From: Spisula solida
Lineage: Eukaryota; Mollusca; Bivalvia; Venerida; Mactridae
Direction: 5' to 3'
Assembly (NCBI GenBank): GCA_947247005.1
Contig: OX365957.1
Location: 14,046,817-14,110,816, forward strand
DNA length: 64,000 nucleotides
The notes under the pieces are model-generated. The model worked only from the letters and a program-made list of their open reading frames with translations, was not told the DNA's origin and searched no databases. Positions within the stretch are counted from its first letter, which is position 1. Every line of letters begins with the position of its first letter. Positions 46,301 to 57,500 of the stretch are shown here, one piece after another. Both the position numbers and the translations under genes were made by a program.

Positions 46301-47978
46301 AGCAATCTAGTGATGACGTGATTGTTACTAACTAACCTGAACTCCACACCCAGTGTGATTCTTTATCCTGATCTGTGAGTCCTATCCATATACCCTTGTC
46401 GTTATGGAAACCTAATGCCTGTAATGTCAAACACATAAATAAATATACCAGATTTATAGAGCGCCCTTTTCATGCGAATACACGTTCAAAGGCACTTTAC
46501 ATTATAGTATTGCAGCCACAAGGGCGCAGGTGCATCCTCTACCAGTGCAGATACAGCATGATTTGGCCAGAGGGACAGACTGAGAGAAAGTCCCTGAAGG
46601 GAGAGAGAGACATTATATACAGGCATGTCCGGCGCTGCAGAGATGCGCCTAGCTCTTATTTCGAATAGACAGCCTGGTTCTTTAATGTGCCCGGTGTATA
46701 GCACCGATACACAGCTTCCTGGTACTTTCAGATACTTTGCATTACTCACGGTCAGATATAGCGGGAAATATTATAAAAAGTTATTAAAAACACATCACAC
46801 TATATAATATTTATAAAGTTATCAACCTAATGAGAGAATGGAGGGGGTGAGTAATATTGATTTATTGCCCTATGAATTAATTTTACTAGCATCAAACACA
46901 GTGTATCATACCGACCCAATGGGAAGCACAAACAACGTCGGGTTCTGGGTAAACATAGTGCATGTAGTCTTATTTGTGATCTGTCCTTCTAAAAGAACAT
47001 TGTAGACATATTCATTCACAGTAAGGAATAGCTAAAAAGCAAAAAGTAAGTTTACTCAAACTACGAAGATCGATCAAAAAGTTATTTCACTGGTGCTATT
47101 AAATCGCGGCAAATGGAAGTGCATGTAAAATGGAACATTGTTACATTGTTTTAAAAAAATATATAATTCGTTGGTTTCGCGAGATACATTACACAAGCAA
47201 CTAGGTACAATAGTGTCAAACCGTTCAACACGCACTGTTGTGATATTCTCATTATAAGCAACAAAAAACAAAGGTTACCCGTAAGCTTTGGTACACAAAG
47301 TTTTGCTCTCCGGCCGTCTGTATGTCCAGAAGATGACCACCACGTGACAAGCAATCTGCGTGCGCATGTTTCCAGTCGCCCGGATGATTCAGGGTAAAAT
47401 GGTAGCAGCTTGAATCGTACGTCTTGAGATATATGTTCCTTGTAAGAGTTGATGGACACCGTGTAACGTCTGCTGCGCTCAGCAAGTCTGTGAATTGTTA
47501 AACATCTCTAATTAATAATAATAAAACAAATAATAATAATAAATCCTTTATTTTAAGAGCAAAACATACTTGATGTTTTCTCGCTGCGAATCTGGCACAA
47601 GCATAAAATGTGATTTTTGGTTACAGAAAACATTAAATTAAAAAATGTAGCATTGCAGTTACGTGTATCATAAGTAAGCTTACTTGCGGTTTTTGGGTAC
47701 TAATTACTTAAAATACATTGTACTATCATATTCTAATTGAGCATACTGTACTATATTCCTATAGGTACTGACACAGGTAACTGTATCATTGATTAAGAGT
47801 AAAACGAATAAATTGTTATGAATATATAAATTTTACAAACGAAATGCTTTTTATTTTTTTACTCTTAATCCATGATACAGTTACCTGTGGGTACTGATAG
47901 TTGTTATCTAAATCTACAAAATAAAACGTCCACAGTACCTGAACAATGGACGAAAACTAACACCAGTGTCAGGATCAT
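43320..47978 (-). CDS. Secreted C-type lectin with Met/Ser-rich tandem-repeat tail (381 aa, 5 exons)
   Basis: Exons in transcript order are 47978-47939, 47487-47279, 46418-46337, 44712-44548 and 43969-43320 (TGA). Junction phases are 1, 0, 1 and 1, and all are GT-AG. Residues 1-13 are a hydrophobic signal peptide (MILTLVLVFVHCS). Residues about 24-165 are one long-form CTLD: an extra N-terminal Cys pair (RCP...SSCYHF), GGHLLDI, WIGLTD, WASGQPG, DCALL, WHDYPC and GWVCEY. The usual sugar-specificity triplet EPN/QPD reads QPG, and WND reads WHD. The last exon encodes a 216-residue tail made mostly of an 8-residue motif M-x-P-M-[TM]-[SDG]-S-[ST] in alternating pairs, with no transmembrane segment. 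Family knowledge: secreted mollusc CTLs act in immune recognition or in mucus and feeding particle capture. Which applies here is unknown. Linking the tail exon rests on the matching phase and a good TTTTTCTTCAG acceptor. Confidence 0.83.
43330..43900 (-). repeat. Coding minisatellite, 48-bp unit (two 24-bp halves), about 12 copies
   Basis: On the coding strand the unit encodes alternating octapeptides of the type MPPMMSSS and MAPMTDST. Variation between copies is mainly at the residue after the first Met (A, P, V, E) and at D/G. The array stays open throughout, and the length is a multiple of 3, unlike the non-coding minisatellites in this window. Confidence 0.93.
44690..45375 (-). repeat. 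About 86-bp tandem array duplicating the exon 4 acceptor of the repeat-tailed lectin
   Basis: About eight units run from the exon 4 boundary into intron 3. On the transcript strand each has a pyrimidine-rich stretch ending TTTTGCAG or TTTTACAG, followed by GGACACCAGTAACA or a one- or two-base variant. The real exon 4 begins TTTTACAG|GGACACCAGTAACC. The array therefore includes the branch/acceptor region and the first 12-24 nt of exon 4. Confidence 0.9.
45838..45887. repeat. 15-bp tandem repeat (ACAGTGAAAATA...)
   Basis: Four copies of ACAGTGAAAATA with short linkers, followed by an inverted TTATTTTCACTGT at 45882. Confidence 0.75.
46088..46236. mobile_element. Snap-back element with GC-rich loop
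   Basis: Arms TTTGTTGATTTTTGGTG and CACCAAAATCAACAAA enclose nested arms around CTCGTGGCTACGCCACTCGT, and are followed by ATCCTCTATATA. It lies in intron 3 of the repeat-tailed lectin. Same architecture at 62748-62896. Confidence 0.65.
47772..47889. mobile_element. hAT-type MITE, copy 1 (118 bp)
   Basis: It has near-perfect 30-bp inverted ends starting CACAGGTAACTGTATCA and is flanked by a perfect 8-bp duplication GGTACTGA (47764-47771 and 47890-47897), the hallmark of hAT elements. It lies in intron 1 of the minus-strand lectin. Confidence 0.88.
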
Positions 47979-48302
47979 GTTGTTTGTTTATGGACACTCC
48001 TACAGACTATGTACATTGTAGTTGGACATATTTGTGTATTCTTAGACAGCTGTCATTTTACGTCCAGTTTGCTAATCATGTGTATATTCTGATAAAATAT
48101 TGAATGACCTTTCGATGAATAGGATGACCCCTTTTGGTGACCCGATTTTAGTTAACAACGTAAGTATATTGACCCTTTCCACCATGACGACGTATTTGAT
48201 GCATCTACTTTATTTTTGTACAGCTGTACAGGAATATCAGCGCTCGTGTGAGCTTTTTCACTCATCAGTTATTTTGAAATAACTGGCATGAAGAGGGTTT
48301 AC

Positions 48303-48671
48303 ATAGGGGTCTGTATCGACTCATTGGTGTCTCATTCACTATATATAGATACAGTGAAGTTCCGCTAATAAGACCAGTCATAAAGGTGGTCTTAATAGCA
48401 AATCGGTCTTATTAGCGGATCTTTTTTGTTCTAAATTTAATACTTTGGGACCTTAAACTAGCAAAAATCTGCATTATTTCAAAATAATCAAAGTGGTCTT
48501 ATTAGCGGAACTTTACTGTATCAGATATCTATATGTAGTGAATGAAAGACCAGTAAGTCGATACTATGCTCCCTACAGCGCTTTGATTTCCACTTAACCG
48601 TTACAATTCACCTAGAAACGATGTAGTTTTGGGCGAGGCAATTGGAGAGTAGTCGATACAGACCCCTATGA
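48303..48671. mobile_element. Palindromic element interrupted by a pogo-type MITE
   Basis: The outer arms CATAGGGGTCTGTATCGACT and complement, plus inner arms TCATTCACTATATATAGATA, surround an inserted 167-bp element. It lies in the intergenic promoter region between the two divergent lectins. Confidence 0.6.
48352..48518. mobile_element. Pogo/Tigger-like MITE (167 bp)
   Basis: The ends CAGTGAAGTTCCGCTAATAA and complement are flanked by TA on each side, and resemble the CAGT-starting termini of pogo/Tigger elements. It is nested within a larger palindrome. Confidence 0.6.
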
Positions 48672-49314
48672 CTATAACTAGACTGTTATAATACACTTTA
48701 TACTCTGTATTTAAGTCAGAACAGAACATAATAGAACATATCTTGATTAACTCAAATCGTAAATACGACACATGCGTATACAAGTATCTATTGAATGAAG
48801 GGTTAATATCACAATACTAATAAATAGTTTTAGGGTTTATGTATGAGTTAAGGATTAACATCAAATGGTGTATGGAAATGTGTTAAGGATATTTGGAGTA
48901 AAGGTTTAGTATACGAACCCGAATGGCTCACGTGATTTATTTCGGATAATGTCGGATTTTCGAATAGAATGGCTTTTGATTTTCGATTTAAAAATTCTAG
49001 ATGTGTAAGCCTTTAGAGCCCATATTGAGTGGTATTGCAATTGCTTGGCGCATTAACATGATAAACAAACTAACTTCTCTTCTCGTATTTTCATGACAAT
49101 GGACTACTGGATAAATTAATTTAGGAGACATTAACATGAACATTAAACAACCTAATTTTTATCTTAAATGACCATTCCATAGGACATCCATTTACATATA
49201 TACAACCGCTGTTTGAGATAAGAAGTTTAAAATAATTATAGTTAATCAACAATTCGTGAGTAGTTTTAAGTTAAGGCCGTTGGTTAGTACGTCGGTCAGT
49301 TCAACTCACCAAAC

Positions 49315-52300
49315 ATGCAGTTGTCACTGCTCATAGCTTTTACTTTTGTAGCGACATGTAAGTAGACGAACATTTAATTGTATTATTTATAAGTCTAGAT
49401 CAAAGGTAACTGTATCATTGATTAAGAGTAAAAAATAAAAACTATTGTTTTAGTATTTTTTATTTGTAATTTTTATTTTTATTTTTATTTCTTACTCTTA
49501 ATCAATGATACAATTACCTGTGGTTCAGATAGGATAATTATGTAATATGCATAAGAGTCCGATGACGAGAACACTAGTAGCCTTTGATTACAAATTAATA
49601 TGATATTTAAATGCATTTTCATTATCCATTTATGTTTGTGCATGGTCACGTGTATGAACACACTGTTTCCATCTGCACTCTGATAAAAAATACATAAATT
49701 GTGATATCGGTGTTGTTGTGATTAAAAATAAGGTGTCAGATTCTTAAAATGGTTTACTTGTGATACTTTCAGAAATATTAGGTATGATCTCTATTTCAAC
49801 GTATAACCTGTACGATGTGACGTCTCATCGAATTGGCGTCACGTTGTACGACGTGCGGAGGAATTGCATTCCATTCGACCTGAAGAGCATTCTGTAGCTC
49901 CTGCAAATTGTTGACATCATCGTACCTTTCTACCGAAAAGGCCCGTGCAACATTACCAATCGAGGTACCTCGAAAGAGCAACACTAACGCCTCAGTTCGC
50001 TGACGTTCCGATAATCTTAGTATTGCAAGTTCTGGGTTTTCAGAGATTGTTTTTGTGTTTTTTCTAAGTCCTTGGAGTTGCGAAAAATGAATGAAAGGTT
50101 ATTTGACCGATTTCACCTTTATCAAGCCTCAGCACGCGCATATCATGCAAACATCCTGTTTTGTTATATTACGTATCATTTAATCCGATACGGCCTTTTG
50201 TGTCCATTGTTTGGTATAGTGACACACATGTTTACGACATATATTTTCATAGTTATCCCAACTTGAAACATGCACAGTTTCCTTTACGTTTGGGTATATA
50301 TGCGAAGGTAAAAACACATTTAAAAGTTATGCAAAAACGTACAATTATTTACAATGCGGCCTTCGTTGACAGTAAAAATACAAAATCACACACGTATACA
50401 ATTCGGACAAACACTCACTTTAAATAGAGAAAACTAGGTTAGTGCCTTATGCTACTTGAATGTATTAGGTGAGTTGGAGAAAGGTTTATTCGGCGAGCCT
50501 TAATTAACTAATCCATGTAATCCTAGTGTTCTATTTATCCTGCCACACATTTCCTAACAAAATACAAATGTACATAATTTATTTGCCAAGGCTCGTCACT
50601 TGTGAGTTAATTATCTATGCATACAAACTAGTGACTGAGCTTTATTCTACGATAAAATAGATGTCATATTCCACGGTATGAATCCCGATACACCGCTTTT
50701 CAGTTACGTGAGAGAATTGTTCTGTTTTCATATGGCTCTGACGGCACTGAAAACCAATGTAACGCTTGAGTATACATGAGGTCTGAGTTCCGTCCGAGCG
50801 TTACATCGGTTTTCAGTTCCGTAAGAGCCATATGAAAATAGAACAATTCTCTCACGGAACTGAGAAGCGGTGTATCGGGATTCATTACGTGTATTCATTT
50901 TTTCTTAAAGATATTACCTCTATCTACATAAATTTCCAGGCGCTGCAATCAACCAAAACTGTCCACCGCATTTGACAAAGAACGAGAACTTACAGCAATG
51001 GCAATCAAGTTGTTATGAATTCATTCTTGACCATCCAGGAAACTGGCATGTAGCCGCCCATGACTGTACTACCAGAGGCGGCCATCTTGTTGACATTCAC
51101 TCTTTCGGCGAGCAAGCGTTCCTTTTCAACGCATGCCAGGCAAGTACAGCAATTTTGCTTTTACTTTGGTAGATGAACCGAGATTGAGAGCGATTATGTG
51201 AGGATCGTTGTCCAGAATGTCCGACGTCAGTCGACAATTTAGTTGATACACATGTAATTTTACAGGTCTGGTATTTTTCAGGCCTGCATGTGTCTGATTT
51301 CATGTTATTTGCATTAAAAATAGAATTTCAGACCTTGATGCATCATTTTCAGGTCGGAGAATGATTGCTAATTACTATGCCTGTTATAGGTCAGTCCATT
51401 GCGTTTAGTAGGTCATGCATTGGAGTTATCAATGTATTTCAAATAGGAGTGCCGTTAAGTTTTGGAACTTGTTGCTCGTCTCTTTTACCTATGCATATTC
51501 TTTGTTTATTTGTATAATGTCGATTGTATATCAAAGGTAATACAATATGTTTCAACAAATAGATATTAAACATTAGTCCAGGCAATCTTCTTGTAAACAC
51601 TGACAAAAAAACCGAACAGCGAATTCTGAACGTCCAGCTGTTTAGAGGGTTTTAGGGAACCATTGGGTGATAACATGTACAACTCACAGGTAACTGTATC
51701 ATTGATAAAGAACAAAAACCATTTTTCTCTTCGGAAATGTGTTGATAGACGATCTATATTTTAGTATAGAAATTAGTTTTTATTCTTCATCAGTGATACA
51801 GTTACGTGTGCTACAAAATCTAATGTATACTTGTACACCCAGGGACTAAATAATAAACGCACACATATTTCAGGGGGGTTGTTTTAGAAATGCACGAGGC
51901 ATTTCTTTTTTTTAAATATTCATGGTACATGGCTTAAAATCTTAACAAATTAACTTTGAAATGTATTGACAATTGACAATAGAGATTACCATAATCAGAC
52001 TTGGCTACTGGTGATCAAATCATGGGTTAACTCAGATTGCAAGTACCTTATGATTGCTCCGCCACAAAGCAGAACTACGACGGCGGTAATCCAAGAGTTG
52101 TTAACGTTACCGGAACAATGTATAGCAAACATATCATCGATAAGACATAGATAATGAGCCAGTCTCCATGAAAACCTGCTATTTTGACAAAACATTTTAT
52201 TTTGAAATTCTTTATTTTTTTAAAGAGTAATCTTAATGAAGCAAAATGCAAAAGAAATATTGTTAGTATCTTGCTTTTTAAGGAAGTTGCAGTTGTTTTT

Positions 52301-55300
52301 GTAGAGGTCCTATTCAGAGCCTTTATTCAAACGTTATTCGACTTCGTTGTGACAAGTACTTTATAAATACAGCATTTGATCAATTCTTGACATAAACTGT
52401 TCAAAATGGTATCTTGTTTTAGAATGATGTTTTAAGTTTTAAAAGATATATCCAAATTGTAAATGTTCACATTTAGAGAAGGCTACCACTGTTTAAAACA
52501 ACCAACTCCTCATTTTTCTCAATCAGAGTACTTTTCTGAAATTGGTCACCATAGCAACGAAGTAAGTGATTTCGACATAATTTATAAGACATTTTAAAGC
52601 TAAAATATAGTAATATATGGATAAATTACTTAAAATTGAATCGATAGATATGTCATTTTTCTTATTTTAAAGCTTTTGTAATACCTTGTTACATGTAGTA
52701 ATTACATAATGTCAATATAGCAGGTTTTCCTGGAGACTGGCTCATATATAGAATGTCACTGTGTCCAATGAGCATTAAATGTAACGCAAATGTGAATTGA
52801 GCCTAGATATAGCTTCCTACATTGACACCATCTCTAAATCTTATTGGTTGACCTATTTTGCTGAAACTTTCGCCGTGAGCCCCTTGATAACTACTTCTGA
52901 AATGTGCGAACTATGAATGAATTTAATGAATACTAACATAGTAAATTTTACTATTATATAAAATGTGCCTCTATTATAAGTCCCTGAGCGATAATAATTA
53001 TTTTAAACCGTTGTTTTGTTAGATCCTTGGTTTCCACAATGATAAGGGACTATGGATAGGATTAACAGATGAACACAGTGAAACAAACTGGAGATGGGTA
53101 ACTGGTAAATACCACTTTCATTTCTTATCTCGATCCGTTAAAGCCCCATTAAAGCCTAGGTCCCACTGAGGAATTCCACATCGACGATATTCTCCCGATT
53201 TCTTCCGATACCACCCGATTCACCACAATTCCTTCCGATATCACAAACTGTCTCATGACTCCCAATAGACTACGAGAAACCTGTTCCCGATGTCCTGAAT
53301 GCTCATTAATTTCAATCGGGAGTGCATCGCCGAGGCAAAAAATGCTCAGTGGGACCTAGGCTTAAGCCTGTAAAAATCTTCAAAAAGTAAAAACTTGGAA
53401 ACCTATCTGCAGAATGATGCATCTTGAGCACTTTAGTTGAGTCTCAAAGGTGGAAAAAACACTACAAGATGGAAGAAAACGAATTACAACCTCCAGTTTG
53501 TTTTGTAAACAAAATAACGAATCGTAAACAAAAAAGGCATGCGTCATATTATAACGGAAGCACTTCTTGTAAAATTAGTATTTTGTCTTCCTTATATTTT
53601 ACTATAATATGTGATTTTTAACATACTATTTCGACATATATACTTAACATTCGGTAGTCAATTATCGATCACTTGTGAAAAACATCCTAATTCCTTGTAC
53701 ATTTTGTATTTACATGTAGTATATTTACTGGATAATCGGAAAAAAATTCCGGGAGAGATGGTGATTATACTGCCTTATATTACAACGTTAAAGTCACAGA
53801 AATGCTTAAATATGTATTTTAATTTGTTCCATTTTCGCAGTTAATTTTTTTGTCGACTCACCTTTAAGATTACATGTAATGCTACTAAACCACTCTTAAT
53901 CTCAATAATATATGGTCTTTTAAAGAGACGAACGGCTAAATTTAGCTTTTCAGCACTCGTATCATAAATGAATAACTTGTCGAATACCATCGGTACATTG
54001 GGCCTGTTCGGAACGCTGTCCCGCACATTCCGGACAGTGGAACACACTTACGAACAAACCGGAACACTGTTCGGAACATGTTCTTTCTGTGCCCGCCACA
54101 GAGGTGGTGCAGCCAGAACAGTCACGTGATTACAGCAAGAACAATGGTCGCTTGTGTCATAAAATAGAATATAATAAATTTATTTTCCAATTATGGGGCA
54201 TTGCGGGCAAACAGTCACATTCAAATATATCGTTATGCATATTTTTTCTCCAATATTACGGCTGCAACTACAATTTTGGTCGTCTTAAACTTTTTACTTT
54301 CTGTTCCGTTTTGTTCGTAAGGTGTTTGGAGTAGAACATTCGGCACACTGTGCAGGACAGTTCCGTTTTGTTCGTAAGTTGTTCGGAGTAGAACATCCCG
54401 CACATGTGCGGAACAGACGCTACGAACATGCCCATTGTGTTTACGTAAGCTTATGTTTGGGGCATTAGCTGATAGCTTTGTCTTGTTGATATCTTAAACA
54501 TCCATTAGAGGAGGAATTGTGTCTCAACAAATCTTTAGTACATGTACAAGTATAGTCCTGTTATAAAAAAATAGAGTGACGCAGTGGTCGAGTCCACTGA
54601 TTATGGTGTGAAACCAATTATATAAAGGCTTATAAATACGGACATCTATATTAAAATAATTTCAATGCTAAAATACTTCATGCGCTCTACCCATTTAGAC
54701 AATTGCTGTAATCTTTTGTGTACACATAAACGAATCAAAATATCCTAACTGGACTTTATGTTAGAACAGAAGGGACTTCTTAATGACTGGTCCATGGCTA
54801 TCGTGAAGACGCATTACCTCCTCTTGTAACATAATTTTAACGGGGGGGGGGGGGGGGGGGTAAACATAATAGTCTTAATAATAGTCAGGTTTGTTCCCCG
54901 GTGTATATTTCAACAAGGCCAATTTCTGTTAATGTAATGTGATCGCTTGTCTACATTCTTTACAACAGGTGCAAATACGACATTCTCGAACTGGGCCAGT
55001 GGTCAGCCAGGAACGGTCGGTGGACAAGAAGACTGCGCACTGATGGAGTTTAGTGACAATGGGAAATGGCATGATTATCCTTGTGATGGTTTCTTGTTTT
55101 TCTCGCAAAATCATGGCTGGATCTGCGAGTACCGTGAGTATCGATTTTGATAATAAAGTGGTCAGGAAATATTACACTTGCTGTGAGAAATGCACATTAG
55201 TCTTACACGCGCTTAACCACGGAGTCTATTCAGAAAGAGCTATGGTAGTGCATCCGAATTCATTGCATCACACAAACTGTCTGTCACTTCCCACGAAGCC

Positions 55301-57500
55301 ATTCTGTCATTGGCAAATTAGGCAGGGATAAAATCGAATAGCCATGTACTACGACTGTCTCAGTCGAAAGCAAAAACAAGCCCACTCATTATATTATAAA
55401 CGATCATGTTTGTATACATGATATGCCACCCACCGGCCTATATGCAATAATAGTTGCGTGTGCGATTAGAGACTGCTGACACAACTTGCATACCAACACA
55501 TTGAGCATCAACTTACTAAGAACCGCATTCTTTTCACGTGGAGCTGGAAACCATCTAATTATGAAAACATGGCCTTAAAAAGACAAACAATCAATTGAGA
55601 TATTTCGTAATATTTGTTACAAAAAGCTGCACATGTTTTATATTGAAATCCACACATACAACATTGTTACTTATTACTTATTAGTGTGCACACATTTGCA
55701 TTGAGGGATTCGAACCTGTACCATACGATGACAAGCTGTGTAACTTGTAAAACCGTTTTAGGTAATTCGACTGTCGCAAGAACTTAAAAAAAAGTTTGTG
55801 CAGGTCGTCAGTATTAATGTGATTGCATCACACCGCATCAATAGTTTGCTGAATGATATATGGAAAGTAGTAACGTGAACAACAACATTTGATGACGTCA
55901 TAATATAAACTAATGCACAGCATTAAAGCGGACTATGTCAGTTGACATGCTCATCTAGTACTGGATGTTTTGGTGATGCATAACTTCACAAAAAATCGTT
56001 TGGTTACGAAGTTACGAATCTGGAGCAAGCCGTTTCCAAAAGGCGCTACCGAGCGCTTTCCTACGTCTATGCAACCTATCGAAGCGGTTCGTTGCACAAG
56101 AAAGCGCGCGATAGCGGTTTGATACGAAATATTGGGTACAAAGTAACGAAAGACGATACAAACCTGCTATCGTTTGTCAGTCCGAATGAACACGAATAAT
56201 ACATGTTTTTCAATTTGTTTAATTCTAGGTCTACTTAATTCAGGGGTAACTAATTTAAAAATGAATAATTAGATATAAACACAGATAACAACTGAGTTCT
56301 AGGCCTTATTTGATAGTTTATCTTTTTTTAATGGGTTGCATGAGCACACCAGATAGTACTTTTGTTCAAAAGAAAAGGCTATTTTCATTTCAATTAATCA
56401 TATTACGATTAAATATCAAACATCTTTAATCTTAATCACCTTTTTTGTTAAATAAACCCTGCAAATCGTCACAACATAAAAGAGATTTAGACGGAAAAAT
56501 ACGGGTTTTATTGTATCCAATAACGACAACAACAACATGTAATTAGTTTTCGCGACCTTCATCCCGCGAATATTTTTTGACGATTTTGGAGGGATTTTTT
56601 AATTACATCTCGGCGGGGACTTACGAAAATGCATTTGTTTTACTTTCTTTACAATAACCTACACATACGATGTGGATTATCACCGTCCGGTCTAGATACG
56701 TAAATACCCTAAACGGACTTTAATTAATTGTATTGCAAACTTTGCGATGGGAAATAACCGAAACTTGTGTCTTTTTCATTAGATTTTCTTAAGATTGGTT
56801 GATATTTCGCGCATATGAACGATTCCCGCTCGACTTACTTCGTTATCTCAGAGTAATCATGTGTCTCATAACAGTTTGTAGCATCGTTTATGCACTGAAA
56901 ATGTTAAAATTTCCTTCCGAAGTGGGCAAACAAATGGCTGCCTTTTTTGTGTCCAAACATTTAGGAAATAGCCCTCCCCATATAAAAAGATTGGTTGCAT
57001 AGCAACCATGGAAGACTGGTAATTATCATCTTTTCTTTTCTAGACAGGGGCCTACGCTAGTTTTTGGAATATTTTTAAACATCATTAAAAAATAAAAGAA
57101 AATTTATGAGCTGCCGAATATCGCATTTTAATTTTTTTGTTATTCTTTTAGCAGCCATTTTCTAGTATCTTTGCTTCAGTGCGGGATTTTAACACAAATT
57201 TTTAGATCCATTAGTGAATTCAAACTCTGACCAAACCACGTGCACACGTGTTATCGTAAACCGGATCTAATCCGTTGGGCTTCGCCCAACGTATAGTCCG
57301 CTATAAAGTGACGTCCATGTTCGTTCTCGATTTGTTCAGGTCTTAACCGACACAAAGCACACGTGCTGTTCTATCCAAACAATGCCTCACACGATGATGA
57401 TTGTAACATGAAAGCCATAGTTTATATTGTACTAGTACCATAACATCAAATCGATTATCCTAATCCAATGTACATGCATTTCATTTCAGCCATTAGTTAA
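49315..57500 (+). CDS. Secreted single-CTLD C-type lectin (about 166 aa, 4-5 exons)
   Basis: Exons are 49315-49357, 50940-51139, 53023-53104 and 54969-55133, with a proposed last exon at 57490. Phases are 1, 0, 1 and 1. Residues 1-15 are a signal peptide (MQLSLLIAFTFVATC). Residues 22-163 are a long-form CTLD with C22, C39, C57, C131, C147, C161, GGHLVDI, WIGLTD, WASGQPG, WHDYPC and GWICEY. As in the neighbouring lectin, the EPN/QPD triplet is QPG. Exon 2 ends at a GC donor (CAG|GCAAGT), an accepted minor class. Exons 3 and 4 are 82 and 165 nt, exactly as in the minus-strand paralogue, with about 60% residue identity by eye. It is probably an extracellular recognition protein; ligand unknown. 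The first four exons are secure. The C-terminus (CEY then PIS and stop) is tentative. Confidence 0.85.
49401..49522. mobile_element. hAT-type MITE, copy 2 (122 bp)
   Basis: It has the same 30-bp ends as the element at 47772 and sits 43 bp downstream of exon 1 of the plus-strand lectin. Its 8-bp flanks GTCTAGAT and GTTCAGAT match at 6 of 8 positions. Confidence 0.8.
49796..50030 (-). pseudogene. Tc1/mariner transposase remnant with the catalytic core deleted
   Basis: The minus strand reads RLSERQRTEALVLLFRG and GTSIGNVARAFSV, like the N-terminal helix-turn-helix of Tc1-type transposases. It then runs directly into NLQELQNALQVEWNAIPP and SMRRHIVQVIR, like the family's C-terminal end. The DDE/D core of about 200 residues between them is missing. 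It sits in intron 1 of the plus-strand lectin and is not a gene. Confidence 0.6.
50678..50885. mobile_element. Foldback MITE with about 88-bp inverted repeats
   Basis: Almost the whole 208 bp is a hairpin. It begins ATGAATCCCGATACACCGCT and ends with its complement. The arms contain GTTCCGTGAGAG and CATATGGCTCT motifs. It lies 54 bp before exon 2 of the plus-strand lectin. A relative with internal amplification is at 22340-22645. Confidence 0.8.
51685..51810. mobile_element. hAT-type MITE, copy 3 (126 bp)
   Basis: Third copy of the CACAGGTAACTG family, in intron 2 of the plus-strand lectin. The flanks GTACAACT and CTACAAAA agree at 5 of 8 positions. The interior is diverged from the other two. 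Confidence 0.75.
52154..52745. mobile_element. 592-bp TIR element, copy 1
   Basis: Inverted ends start ATGAGCCAGTCTCCATG and continue about 29 bp. There is no coding capacity. It lies in intron 2 of the plus-strand lectin. A second copy of the same length is at 58250-58841. The target duplication is unclear; both sit in TA-rich sequence. Confidence 0.85.
53153..53361. mobile_element. TTAA-flanked MITE (209 bp), piggyBac-like
   Basis: Inverted ends AGCCTAGGTCCCACTGAG are flanked on both sides by TTAA (53149-53152 and 53362-53365), the target of piggyBac-type elements. It lies 48 bp into intron 3 of the plus-strand lectin. The family call rests only on ends and target. Confidence 0.65.
53997..54438. 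mobile_element. TIR element rich in GTTCGGAAC-like motifs
   Basis: The ends CATTGGGCCTGTTCG and its near complement enclose about 440 bp. Near the right end a roughly 55-bp segment (TTCCGTTTTGTTCGTAAG) is tandemly duplicated. It lies in intron 3 of the plus-strand lectin. No coding content seen. Confidence 0.5.
54842..54860. repeat. Poly-G tract in intron 3 of the plus-strand lectin
   Basis: 19-nt G run about 110 bp before exon 4. Confidence 0.9.
56981..57007 (+). promoter_or_regulatory. TATA-like box next to a perfect RFX-type X-box palindrome
   Basis: TATAAAAA at 56981 is followed by GGTTGCATAGCAACC at 56993-57007, a perfect 6+3+6 palindrome fitting the RFX X-box pattern GTNRCC(0-3)RGYAAC. 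It lies in the last intron of the plus-strand lectin. No supported exon follows. Confidence 0.3.

Noticed and set aside
46915..47002. Possible extra lectin exon on the minus strand (good acceptor at 47003, HYVYPEPDVVC)
   Set aside because: An in-frame TAA lies between the acceptor and that peptide, the other frames are not lectin-like, and exons 2 and 3 already join in phase.
51137..51175. Continuation of lectin exon 2 to a later GT donor at 51170
   Set aside because: It would add a hydrophobic stretch absent from the paralogue; the GC donor gives the exact homologous boundary and phase.
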